Source of the DNA: Rhabditoides inermis
Lineage: Eukaryota; Nematoda; Chromadorea; Rhabditida; Rhabditidae
DNA: 64,000 nt
Reading direction: 5' to 3'
Assembly: GCA_963966185.1 (NCBI GenBank)
Contig: CAWZYM010000126.1
Location: 1-64,000, forward strand
Shown one piece after another: positions 22,001 through 32,441 of this stretch. How positions within the stretch are numbered: position 1 is the stretch's first letter; each line of letters begins with the position of its first letter. The notes under the pieces were generated by a model, which was not told where the DNA came from, did no database searches, and saw nothing but the letters and a program-made list of their open reading frames with translations. The position numbers and the translations under genes are program-made.

Positions 22001-22541
22001 GAGGAGGCACAAGTGGAACAGGACAGCTAGTGTCTTTCAGGTGTTGGTGTGGCCGACGCCCAAGGTGAAGCAGGAAATGGGAGAGAAGGAGGCGGTGGCG
22101 CGATCGCCGACACTGTCTCCTTCTCGCCCCGCACATGAGCCTGTGACGGAACAGACTGCTGCTACACAGATGTCGATCCCGCTGCCGTTTGCGGAGATCA
22201 CGCAAACTTCTCCTGTCAATGCACAAGTGTCTCTCTCCGCGGCCCCTGTCGAGAATGCGGCGACGGCGAGTGATAGCCATCCAAGGATCTGCTTCGGTGC
22301 GTTGTGGATGCATGACGTCAGATGCATGATATAGAAATGTGGATTTCAGATCGGGCCTCCGCGTCCTTCGACGAAGAGAGTGGACAAAGAGGAGCAGGTG
22401 TACGTGGCCGGGGAGCTGGACGACGACGTGTTTGTGGAGGAGTGCGACGAGGAGGAGGAGGGTGGGGTGGACGAACCCGAAGAACAACGGGAGAAGTATA
22501 CGGACAGAAATCTGCCTAAGTTTTCATTGTGTACCATCTGA
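19006..22541 (+). CDS. Unrecognised acidic multi-exon gene (several small lesions)
   Basis: About eleven plus-strand exons with GT/AG boundaries: 19006-19161, 19221-19369, 19418-19565, 19614-~19700, 19741-19854, 19905-20066, 21424-21603, 21645-21835, ~21900-21995, 22041-22295, 22350-22541 (TGA). The protein begins (incomplete) KRPSAGVDDVAKVSEAS, has basic stretches such as RRAKLRKRKVLDKGF, and ends very acidic, ELDDDVFVEECDEEEEGG then EPEEQREKYTDRN. Many introns are about 40-60 bp. Lesions: a 1-nt insertion near 19490, an in-frame TGA at 21511-21513, a 1-nt deletion near 21690. Basic plus acidic, low-complexity composition suggests a nuclear protein, but I recognise no domain. The true start is probably lost at the 18960 junction with the integrase remnant. 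Confidence 0.6.
20055..21391. repeat. 1.3-kb palindrome (foldback) in an intron
   Basis: Outer arms: 20055-20079 equals the reverse complement of 21367-21391, and from GTGGTTACTAGGAGCTATGC (20083) inward the arms pair for several hundred bp with the region ending at 21354. An inner palindrome (about 20521-20590 against 20650-20720) and a third partial copy (about 20800-20990) make the centre a nested repeat. The outermost 25 bp include the end of the exon at 20066 and its GTAAG donor. No open frame of note inside. Confidence 0.88.
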
Positions 22542-22793
22542 GTGAAGAATTGAATTGAGTTGTGTATCTGTGAAACTTGGCTTGTAAAGTGTTATGTTAA
22601 TGTACACTGCACTAAATCCGTTTGGTATCCATAACCTTGTTCCCTTGTTTCATGCTAGTTACATGCTGCATGCAACGCGTTTCCCAATTTTGTGTGCTAG
22701 ATGTAGAGTGGTGTAGTTGATTCAGAAAGAACAGACAATTAGGGATATGGTTTATGAGGCAATTTTATTGACGACACGTAAAGATTGGAATAG
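22542..22793. other. Shared 3' intergenic region of convergent genes
   Basis: Lies between two stop codons that face each other. AATAAA on the minus strand (plus 22764-22769) fits a poly(A) signal for the minus-strand gene. No clear plus-strand signal noted. Confidence 0.5.
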
Positions 22794-23320
22794 TTATAGG
22801 AGCGCCTTGAATGAATCGGTGACATGTGTTTGTATCTCTGCTTGCTTGATGTCTCTGCGAGAATCGAACAGCTTGTAGAAATCGTGAGCGTTCATGTCTA
22901 GGAGATGAGTAGTGAGATGAGTCATATTTCTGTGTGTATACTTCTCCCGTTGCTCTTCGGGTTCGATTCGCTGTGGATAGATGCGGCGATGGCGAGCATG
23001 TCCGAAGCGTGCTGCACAATGCGCACATACGTCGCGTCGCTCCCCTCAAAAGTGGAATTGCGGATCAATTGAGAAGTGTGATTTCTACCTCTCTGTCAAT
23101 GTGAGCCAGCATTTTCTCTGTAATGTAGCCGTTAGCAACCATATCGCTGACGAGCGCCGGTGCGAGTTCTATAGATATTCATCATAATATCTTCTCCTTT
23201 CACGATGTTGCCTACGGGAGTCGTCGTAGTCGATGTCCTCGTTCTGTTCGCGCCTTTTTCGTCTTGCGCCCTTTTCTCGCTGATTGTACCGCCCAGCCAG
23301 ATAGACAGTGGGAACACCGC
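22794..23320 (-). CDS. Unrecognised gene, 3' part, with 1-nt lesions
   Basis: Reading minus across at least three frames: VPTVYLAGRYNQREKGARRK, RREQNEDIDYDDSRRQHRER, then after a shift SIELAPALVSDMVANGYITE and KMLAHIDREVEITLLN, then LIRNSTFEGSDATYVRIVQH and ASDMLAIAASIH, then EPEEQREKYTHRNMTHL to SFKALL and TAA at 22794-22796. Each join needs only a 1-nt deletion (near 23170, 23065, 22980), so the ancestral frame is clear. Amphipathic helical character but no family recognised. The EPEEQREKYTxRN segment also ends the convergent gene on the plus strand, at both DNA and protein level. Confidence 0.5.
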
Positions 23321-23488
23321 GGAAGTATAACTGATGGAGTGTCGTTTAGGTCACAGAAGCCGATAGTGACCAAACTGATATCAGAGATACCCTAGGAGGT
23401 CACTAGTCGAAAACCGTTTTCAAATCCACAGGACCGGACATACGTTTCGAGATATTTACGTTTCAAATTTTGGAGCTAAACCGTGTGG
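23321..23488. other. Spacer, nothing recognised
   Basis: Unique-looking sequence between the minus-strand gene and the SINE palindrome. Confidence 0.3.
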
Positions 23489-23989
23489 ATTGCTTTTGCG
23501 GCCTGTCACTCCATTCGCGCGCACTGCGAAACAGCGGCGGTGGCCTAGCGGATAGAGCGGCCGTCTGTCAAGCGGTAGGGTGTGGGTTCGCTCTCCGGAT
23601 ATGCTTTTCATTTTGCCGATTCTTTCCGGACTTGAACTTTTGGTGACGATTGGGCACTTGGTAGAAAACTCCTATCATCTTCTTATTTTCAAATCGAACG
23701 GTCATATGTCTTGTTGAGGGCTCATTACAAAATGTTTGCGTTCTTTAAAGTTCATTTCCAAAAATTTCGAAAAATAATACTGACGAAGGTTTCCACATGA
23801 TCCCCTCACCATGCGTGACTCCAACCATTCGAACAAAAAATTACAAGTCCGGAAAGAATCGGCAAAAGGAAAAGCATATCCGGAGAGCGAACCCACACCC
23901 TACCGCTTGAAAGACGGCCGCTCTATCCACTAGGACACCGCCGCTATTTCACAGGGCGCGCGAATGGAGTGACAGGCCGCAAAAGCAAT
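23489..23989. mobile_element. Foldback element with two facing tRNA-SINE heads
   Basis: Arms 23489-23634 and 23844-23989 are 146-bp imperfect inverted repeats. Each contains a tRNA-like head, CAGCGGCGGTGGCCTAGCGG with B box GTGGGTTCGCTCTCC, pointing towards the centre, and ends TTCTTTCCGGACTTG. The 209-bp loop is AT-rich. The head matches the single SINE at 8840. Several arm mismatches show that the copies have aged. Confidence 0.85.
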
Positions 23990-24324
23990 GGACGTTGCTC
24001 TATACCGTTCCGTCCGAGCGCCCCCTTTTGTATCGTTTCAAGCCACGCTAATCAAGCCATTCCTCGATTAGCCTTCCGGAATCTCATTTACGCTAATGTT
24101 ATGATTTGCTTAAGTGTATTCACCGGATCGCGAGTTCATTGTCACAGTAACACCGGAAGTCTGTTTCGATCGAAACACAGCAATGAGCAATAAGCAGTGG
24201 CACGGCCCGGATCTCCCCTCTCTCATGCTTCTGGCGGATTTCCGTCTTTTCAGAAACTGAATGACCTCCAGAGAGATACAGGGAAGGTAGAGAGGCGAAG
24301 TGGGCTTTCGGATAATTCTGACGT
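23990..24324. repeat. Dispersed element related to 8491-8580 plus LTR flank
   Basis: About 24010-24090 (GCGCCCCCTTTTGTATCG ... GGAATCTCATT) is an inverted relative of 8491-8580. The rest up to the target duplication ACGT (24321-24324) is unique. No gene seen. Confidence 0.55.
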
Positions 24325-24571
24325 TGTATTATGGCCTGGCCGGGCCTATACAAACTCCAATCCCCCCATAACACGATAATACTCGTAACACACAAAGTCT
24401 TTATCGCATAGAATGGGCCCCGCATTAAGGCGGGGATGGTTTAAGTATGGTGTGGAACAAGGGGCGGGGCTAGTGCAGGGGTGCAATGGGGGTTGAAGGA
24501 GGGGAGAGTGGGAGGCGAGGAGGGGAGGGGAGAAAGGGGGCGAGGAGGGGAGGGGAGAAAGGGGGGGGGCA
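24325..24571 (-). repeat. 3' LTR
   Basis: 247 bp, differing from the other LTR by small indels (for example GGCCTGGCCGGG against GGCCTGCCGGG, and G-run length). The plus strand is very G-rich from 24480 to 24570 (repeated GAGGGGAGGGG and G runs). Confidence 0.9.
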
Positions 24572-24701
24572 ACGTCCGCCCTCCCCGAGCGAGTCGGTGC
24601 TCCGACTCTACTCCGTGTCGCTGCTGCTTCCCGACGACTGCGATGACTCCGTCGATGATGCGGATGATGGCGAGTCCTCAGAGAGCAGAATGTCGAGTGC
24701 T

Positions 24702-25599
24702 CTATGTAGGCTCTGGAGGGCCGCTCTTCTCCTGGCCGTTATTCTGGAAGCGGGGGTAATTGCCTCCGTTGCCGCCTCGTCCTCCTCCGCCTCGACCTCG
24801 ACGTCGCTTACCCTGGCCTCCCCCTCGAGATTGGCCTTGGTTTGCGTTGTCTTGCTGCCACCTGCTGCGCAAGTAGTCGTTATCCATCGCGAGTGCGGCG
24901 ACCGTTGTTTCCAGAGACGAAATCCTATCGTCTGGGTCGACAGATTGAATTGCTTCCTCCTTGAGGGCTAGGTCGATGGCATGGGTCAAGGTGCTCGGCT
25001 CCGCCCGCAGAACCTGTTCCCTCAGCGCCTTGTCGAGTCCGTTGATGAAGGCCGTGAGGACGGTGGGAATGCGGTCCACGTGTACCGCAGGGTGTGCATC
25101 TTCACCAATTCGACGCAGCTCCTTCGCGTATTCGGCCACAGTTCTCCCCCTCTGGCGACACTGCGACAGCTTGCTGCGCTGCACGTTTAAGCGAGACGAT
25201 GACGACATTGCCGCTTGGAAGGCCTTCATGTTGGCGAGAAATGGCTGGTGGTGATTGGCCACTGACTCATATATTCTCCTTTCTTGTGCCGGCAGCAGCG
25301 TGGGGAAGAATCGCTTCGCCAGGTCCTCCGACATGCCGGACAAGTTGGCGTAGTCCAGCATTCTGGTCGCAAACTCCGTGAACGACTCCTTGTTTGGGTC
25401 GTAGGGGGTGACGGTTGGGACACGTGGTCCGAAGCTCAAGAAGGTGCCATGTTGCTGCTGCTGTTGTTGCTGAGGCTGCTGCTGTTGCTGAGGCTGTTGG
25501 TTGTACGGTGGTGGGGGTGGTGGCTGCATCGGGTGCTGGAGGGGGGGGGGGCGGCGGCGGTTGGTTCGGCATCAGTATGCCCTGCTGCACCTGCGCCAT
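24702..25599 (-). CDS. gag: Retrotransposon Gag protein
   Basis: Structural protein that packages element RNA in virus-like particles. A likely start ATG at 25597-25599 gives MAQVQQGILMPNQ and a Pro run; an 11-C homopolymer (25550-25560) then shifts frame, and the main frame (25529-24702, 275 residues) continues with a Pro/Gln-rich stretch. Residues about 30-190 form an alpha-helical retrotransposon Gag core (SFTEFATRMLDYANLSG, SQCRQRGRTVAEYAKELRRI, FINGLDKALREQVL). A coiled segment follows (SSLETTVAALAMDNDYL), then a C-terminal RGG-rich tail (GKRRRGRGGGGRGGNGG) in place of a CCHC zinc knuckle. An upstream open frame to 26283 may extend the N-terminus. It ends PPEPT and a stop. Confidence 0.8.
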
Positions 25600-26655
25600 C
25601 CGACGGATGAAGAGCAGCCGTTGTCGACGGTGTTGGCCGGGGCGGAAGGGCGTCGGTGCCGCCGTCGTCGATGGTGGAGTATAGTTCCGTCGGCGGTGTA
25701 GGCTCCTGGTAGTTGATGTAGATGTAGATGAAGAAGAAGAAGAAGAGTCCTTAGCAGCTGCAGAAGAGACGACTGGAGTCCACTTGCTCGGTTGAGCGAA
25801 TGAAGTCTGACTGCCGGTTTCGGTTCTCTTATACCGGCGCTGTCGAGGGGCGGGGCTGGCACCGTCTGCCTCCGTCTCTGTCTCCGATCCTCCGCGGCGG
25901 ATTGTTGTCTTCTGCACTCTCTTCTTCTGTCCTTTTCTCTCTCCTCCAAACGCGCGGGATGGAGAGGCAGCTGTTGTCTCTGCTGCCCGCGCAATTCCAA
26001 ATAGGGCTCCCGCTGTGCGCATCGCCTCTTTGTCGCTCCGAGAGACAGATGGTCGGCTCTCCGGCCGAGGGAATAGAATGCGATGCGCTGATTGATGATG
26101 CGACCTTGGAGTCGCTGGGAGTCGATAATTCCTAATTCCCAATTGGAAAGTCAAGTACGTGGCGCCGCTCCCGAAAAGAGACACACCTTGCATCTGAGAA
26201 CGAGCTCCGACACTCGCTGCTTGACTCGACTCCCACTTGTCGCACGGCCAAGTCCCGTGCGGCCTCTCTCCTAGCAGACGCAATAGCTGGAGATTTCCGA
26301 GGCTTCCGACTCTTCGAGTCTATGAGACCGCCGGGGGGCGCGGAAGATCAGCCCGTGCTGTCTCCCGTTTTCTGTTGGCGACAGGGCCCCCCACTGACGA
26401 GGTGTTACTCCGAGATGACCTGGCTGCGTCAGAGAATGCGATCAACTGTAAGCCTTGCCTGTGCTCGGTCCGCGATGCAAACAGTTGATGGGCGCGCCGG
26501 AATAATAGAGAATAACACAGGTCGTCCAGAGGGATCCTTGGACTCGGAGCTCGTCAGTGGGTATGGGGGGAAGGGTCGTCGGGTGTAGCGGTAGATGTGA
26601 GATGTCGCGCGAACAAAACACAAACGACGGGAGTGGGGTCCAGAGACGTCCACGT

Positions 26656-26899
26656 TGTATTATGGCCTGCCGGGCCTATACAAACTCCAATCCCCCCATA
26701 ACACGATAATACTCGTAACACACAAAGTCTTTATCGCATAGAATGGGCCCCGCATTAAGGCGGGGATGGTTTAAGTATGGTGTGGAACAAGGGGCGGGGC
26801 TAGTGCAGGGGTGCAATGGGGGTTGAAGGAGGGGAGAGTGGGAGGCGAGGAGGGGAGGGGAGAAAGGGGGCGAGGAGGGGAAGGGAGAAAGGGGGGGCA
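26656..26899 (-). repeat. 5' LTR
   Basis: 244 bp, almost identical to 24325-24571, which points to a recent insertion. It should hold the element's promoter; no motif is distinctive enough to name. Confidence 0.9.
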
Positions 26900-27163
26900 A
26901 CGCTGATGCTGCTCAGCTGAAAATGTTTTGTGGGTTCGTACAAACTGATATGATGAGACACACTGATGAGTGTGAGTTCAAATCCACTGTACACTGCGAC
27001 AGATTGCACAAAATACTCGATGATGGGGGATTGCGCATCCCACGTAGGAAGGACTGCTGACGTTGTGAGTGGATGTGGATTGACAGTGTTGGTGGAACTC
27101 GAACTATTCGCAATACCGAATACCTTTTCCCGCACGCACACGTTCGATGTTCTGTATTCACCG

Positions 27164-27195
<32 letters not shown>

Positions 27196-27555
27196 TTTCT
27201 CACGTTTCAATATTTCACTCTCACTCTAACTACTCTCACCCATTCTGTTGTCAGGTCATAATAAACACGTCTCCTCTCTTTGTCATCGCGCATTTTGATG
27301 TAATAGTAATAATAAGTTTATCGCATGTATGTTTGATAGAGTATGCAAGAAATTGCGGATAGACACTGGCGAAATATGTGATAATACGATTGTGTGACAA
27401 AATTAAAAATGGTAAAACTAAAACAAAATGAGGTACTACTGCGCCTTGTTCAAGGGTACTGGCAGAGTGATGGTCACATATAATACACGTTGAAATTGAA
27501 AGAGACACAAGAAGTGCAGGTGAGACGACGTGCGAGAGACGCCCTGACTCTCCAG
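26900..27555. other. Intergenic with short TC tract
   Basis: No convincing gene. (TC)n at about 27170-27194. Overlapping short frames on both strands are compositional. Confidence 0.5.
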
Positions 27556-29451
27556 TCATGATGCACGAATCCGAGACGACGGGAAACCGCTAGAACTAGC
27601 CCTGACGAGCTCTCTAAACCGCCCCGCATCCCTCACTCCCACGACTTCAGATGAAAGGCTATTCCAGAAACTATGTGCTCTATGAATGCTCGTGAGTAGT
27701 CTGTTTGCTGGATCAAAACAAGGGACAATGCGCAAACTGTGTGAGTGTCTGGAGGATGTTGGAATTACATTGAATACACCATCAGATTCAAAAGGCAAAA
27801 CTCGGTGAGTGACTTTGTATATGAACGTGACGTCATTGATGAAACGACGGGACTCGAGAGTTTCAAGTCCCAGCAGGCGGAGACGCTCAGAGTATCCAAG
27901 AGATAGGTGACCAGCTCGTTGGCAAATGCGACGGGTAAAATACCTTTGCACGCCTTCAAGCAACTTCACCAAACGCACGCTAGTTGGGTTCCACAACTCA
28001 GTACAATATTCCAACTTGCATCGGAAATATGTAACATATGCTCTCACTAAGACAGTGAGATTTCGCGTGTGATATGCCCTCAGAAAGTTATTGATCGACC
28101 ACAGGGCGTTGTTTGCTATACGAGAGATATGAGTTTCAAAGCCAAGACTGTCAGAGATCCATACACCTAAGTCTTTCACGCAGACAGTGGCTTCGAGAGG
28201 TGTGCCGCCAGCACAATACACAAAACGCGGATTTCTTTTACCCAAGTGAAGAATGTACGTTTTAGAGGTTGAAATGGTGAGTCCCCACTTGCGCGACCAA
28301 TTGTTAACCGCGTCTACTGCTGCCTGGAAGGCGGAGTGCGCCGACACATCAGACGGGTCAAACGAGAAATAGACCTTGAGGTCATCCGCATACAACACGC
28401 AGTGCATACCAGTTGGAAGTGATCTCACTATGTCGTTTATATAGATGTTAAACAAGAGAGGGCCAAGACAGCTGCCCTGAGGCACACCACAGTTCACTTG
28501 CCTGGGGGCAGACAGTGAATCTCCAATAAGAACGTGGGTCGTCCGGTCACACAAAAAGCTCTTGATCCAAGAGAGAGCATTGCCGCGGATACCAATAGAG
28601 TGAAGTTTGTCAAAAAGCATAGAGTGATTTATGGTATCGAATGCCTTCTTGTAATCAACATAGAGACAATCAACTACTTTTCCATCAGTGAGGTCGCGCG
28701 CCCAGTGAGAGTGACACTGCACGAGTTGTGCTGCGGTGGACCGACCTTTACGGAATCCGTACTGGTGACGCGAAAGGAGGCAATTGTGTTCTAAGAATTC
28801 AGTGATCTGAGAGACAACAATTCGTTCCAAAACCTTACTGATGGTAGAGGTGAGAGTGATGGGTCTATAGTTAGACACGTCATGGGTAGGACCGCTCTTA
28901 TGAATCGGCTTGATGTAACCCAGACGCCATATATCTGGAACTGCGCAAACGGACACGGATTGTTGGAACAGAAGAGATAGTGGAAATGCAATCGTGTCAA
29001 TCGTATGCTTGATGAAAGTATGAGTGATTCCATCCGGGGATGTATTCACCTTACTCGCCATACCACGTATCACCTTGCAGACAATACTCGGTGAGACGTC
29101 AATGTGAGAGAGACACGCGGCAGAGAGGGAGAGAGAGTCACCCGGGGGTGAGGATGAGTGAGACGCGTAGATTGAATCGAAAAAGGACGCGAATGCCTCC
29201 GCCTTTTGAGCGGGCTCGTGTAAAAAATGTCCACTCGAATCAACCACCACGCCTATCCCATCTGCAGGACTGAGCCTATTCCTCACATGCCTGTAAAAGG
29301 GCTTCGGTCCCTTATCTAGAAGGGCCGCTTCCTTCTTACAATTCCATCTATAGAGTGCCCTGCGGAGTGCCTTGCGGGCACAGCGCGCGTCAGTCGACAT
29401 GGTATACACATTGTATTTTCCGCCATTCAGTGTAAGTTTGTTTCTTTCGAG
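27556..29451 (-). mobile_element. 5'-truncated non-LTR retrotransposon, copy A (reverse transcriptase)
   Basis: An uninterrupted minus-strand frame (617 codons, 29409-27556) encodes a LINE reverse transcriptase, which copies element RNA at the nicked target. Fingers motif SNYRPITLTSTISKVLER (about 179-196), motif A YVDYKKAFDTIN (250-261, catalytic Asp), motif B NCGVPQGSCLGP (306-317), motif C YADDLKVY (340-347), then thumb and the usual ELWNP and VQRYFTRRICQR tail region. No endonuclease domain precedes it. The junction at 29451/29452 joins the truncated 5' end to the 3' region of copy B. Jockey/CR1-like by motif style. This copy retains about 100 bp more at the 3' end, ending SSSGFPSSRIRAS, than copy B. 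Confidence 0.9.
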
Positions 29452-31244
29452 CTATTCCAGAAACTATGTGCTCTATGAATGCTCGTGAGTAGTCTGTTTG
29501 CTGGATCAAAACAAGGGACAATGCGCAAACTGTGTGAGTGTCTGGAGGATGTTGGAATTACATTGAATACACCATCAGATTCAAAAGGCAAAACTCGGTG
29601 AGTGACTTTGTATATGAACGTGACGTCATTGATGAAACGACGGGACTCGAGAGTTTCAAGTCCCAGCAGGCGGAGACGCTCAGAGTATCCAAGAGATAGG
29701 TGACCAGCTCGTTGGCAAATGCGACGGGTAAAATACCTTTGCACGCCTTCAAGCAACTTCACCAAACGCACGCTAGTTGGGTTCCACAACTCAGTACAAT
29801 ATTCCAACTTGCATCGGAAATATGTAACATATGCTCTCACTAAGACAGTGAGATTTCGCGTGTGATATGCCCTCAGAAAGTTATTGATCGACCACAGGGC
29901 GTTGTTTGCTATACGAGAGATATGAGTTTCAAAGCCAAGACTGTCAGAGATCCATACACCTAAGTCTTTCACGCAGACAGTGGCTTCGAGAGGTGTGCCG
30001 CCAGCACAATACACAAAACGCGGATTTCTTTTACCCAAGTGAAGAATGTACGTTTTAGAGGTTGAAATGGTGAGTCCCCACTTGCGCGACCAATTGTTAA
30101 CCGCGTCTACTGCTGCCTGGAAGGCGGAGTGCGCCGACACATCAGACGGGTCAAACGAGAAATAGACCTTGAGGTCATCCGCATACAACACGCAGTGCAT
30201 ACCAGTTGGAAGTGATCTCACTATGTCGTTTATATAGATGTTAAACAAGAGAGGGCCAAGACAGCTGCCCTGAGGCACACCACAGTTCACTTGCCTGGGG
30301 GCAGACAGTGAATCTCCAATAAGAACGTGGGTCGTCCGGTCACACAAAAAGCTCTTGATCCAAGAGAGAGCATTGCCGCGGATACCAATAGAGTGAAGTT
30401 TGTCAAAAAGCATAGAGTGATTTATGGTATCGAATGCCTTCTTGTAATCAACATAGAGACAATCAACTACTTTTCCATCAGTGAGGTCGCGCGCCCAGTG
30501 AGAGTGACACTGCACGAGTTGTGCTGCGGTGGACCGACCTTTACGGAATCCGTACTGGTGACGCGAAAGGAGGCAATTGTGTTCTAAGAATTCAGTGATC
30601 TGAGAGACAACAATTCGTTCCAAAACCTTACTGATGGTAGAGGTGAGAGTGATGGGTCTATAGTTAGACACGTCATGGGTAGGACCGCTCTTATGAATCG
30701 GCTTGATGTAACCCAGACGCCATATATCTGGAACTGCGCAAACGGACACGGATTGTTGGAACAGAAGAGATAGTGGAAATGCAATCGTGTCAATCGTATG
30801 CTTGATGAAAGTATGAGTGATTCCATCCGGGGATGTATTCACCTTACTCGCCATACCACGTATCACCTTGCAGACAATACTCGGTGAGACGTCAATGTGA
30901 GAGAGACACGCGGCAGAGAGGGAGAGAGAGTCACCCGGGGGTGAGGATGAGTGAGACGCGTAGATTGAATCGAAAAAGGACGCGAATGCCTCCGCCTTTT
31001 GAGCGGGCTCGTGTAAAAAATGTCCACTCGAATCAACCACCACGCCTATCCCATCTGCAGGACTGAGCCTATTCCTCACATGCCTGTAAAAGGGCTTCGG
31101 TCCCTTATCTAGAAGGGCCGCTTCCTTCTTACAATTCCATCTATAGAGTGCCCTGCGGAGTGCCTTGCGGGCACAGCGCGCGTCAGTCGACATGGTATAC
31201 ACATTGTATTTTCCGCCATTCAGTGTAAGTTTGTTTCTTTCGAC
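29452..31244 (-). mobile_element. 5'-truncated non-LTR retrotransposon, copy B (tandem)
   Basis: Head-to-tail repeat of 27659-29451, offset exactly 1793 bp, with no difference seen by eye. The frame (31202-29427) matches copy A up to AHSFWNS, then runs into copy A's 5' edge as SKETNLH and a stop. All RT motifs (A, B, C) are intact. Upstream the frame stays open to about 31265, where unrelated sequence begins, so the endonuclease and ORF1 are missing. Confidence 0.9.
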
Positions 31245-31295
31245 CAGTTCGTCTAATTTCGCCTAACAATAAATCAGTTTGTATATATGGATATA

Positions 31296-31740
<445 letters not shown>

Positions 31741-31922
31741 AAAAAGTACTTGCGTAAAGAGAGTAAGTTTGTCTTGACCCAATCCAACAAAAGCGCATGC
31801 ATAAAACGTTTACAAATACTAACACAAACCTGCGCATAACGGACTGTGAACACAAACAGATGAAATATAACAATACAAATGAATAACGTCAATATTAGAG
31901 GGAGAGAGAGAGAAAGAAAGAA

Positions 31923-31988
<66 letters not shown>

Positions 31989-32105
31989 GAGAGAGGAGAG
32001 GAATAGGGAGGTTCAGGTTTGTGTTAGTATTTGTAAACGTTTTATGCATGCGCTTTTGTTGAATTGGGTCAAGGCAAACTTACTCTCTTTACGCAAGTAC
32101 TTTTT
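31741..32105. repeat. Inverted repeat around a GA microsatellite
   Basis: Arms 31741-31832 and 32014-32105 (about 92 bp, few mismatches) flank 180 bp that includes (GA)n at about 31900-31995. The right arm ends where LINE-like coding sequence starts. It could be a foldback element inserted in, or recombined with, ORF1 of the downstream LINE. Confidence 0.8.
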
Positions 32106-32441
32106 AATTTTTTCATCAAGATCGTGCTGCGTGACGTGGACCACAAGACGGAAGTGAAGGCGATGCTCGGACGGAAGGCTGGACACTTCGCTCGCGACGA
32201 CCAGACCTACCTTGAGAGGGAGAGAGATAAGCAACTGCGTAGATATGTGTTGTCCGTTAATGGCAAGATCCACTCGCCTAGGTACTGTGTCCGTAACATG
32301 TCCATCGAGCACCTCTTCTACTGGAAGGGCCCGTCGGGGAGTGCGACAAGTGGACAGGCGATCTCTGATGCGGGCGTCGACTCTGCTGACGTCGGAAAGG
32401 GTGGGGAGGATGAGAACGAGGGATCTACCGTAAATGTCTAA
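32106..32441 (+). pseudogene. C-terminal remnant of LINE ORF1
   Basis: An open frame reading IVLRDVDHKTEVKAMLGRKA and on to DENEGSTVNV ends with TAA at 32439-32441, overlapping the ORF2 start. Charged and without a zinc knuckle in view; the N-terminal part is cut off by the inverted repeat at 31741-32105. Its position directly before an endonuclease-RT ORF, and the overlap, identify it as ORF1 (an RNA-binding chaperone in such elements). No sequence signature proves it. Confidence 0.5.

Larger units (their letters stand above)
24325..26899 (-). mobile_element. Gag-only LTR retrotransposon (complete, non-autonomous)
   Basis: Two direct repeats, 24325-24571 and 26656-26899, are LTRs. Read on the minus strand they begin TGCCCCCC and end CCATAATACA, the canonical TG...CA. 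Flanks ACGT (24321-24324) and ACGC (26900-26903) fit a 4-bp target duplication with one change. Just inside the 5' LTR the minus strand has TGGACGTCTCTGGACCCC, a plausible primer-binding site; just inside the 3' LTR GGGGAGGGCGG is a plausible polypurine tract. The 2084-bp interior encodes only Gag, with no protease, RT, RNase H or integrase, so it must borrow enzymes from a relative. Confidence 0.88.

Noticed and set aside
25267..26283. 338-codon minus-strand frame as a separate gene
   Set aside because: It spans the Gag leader and then reads Gag out of frame; only its start near 25599 makes sense, as the Gag N-terminus.
28534..29273. Plus-strand frames inside the LINE copies
   Set aside because: Antisense shadows of the RT frame.
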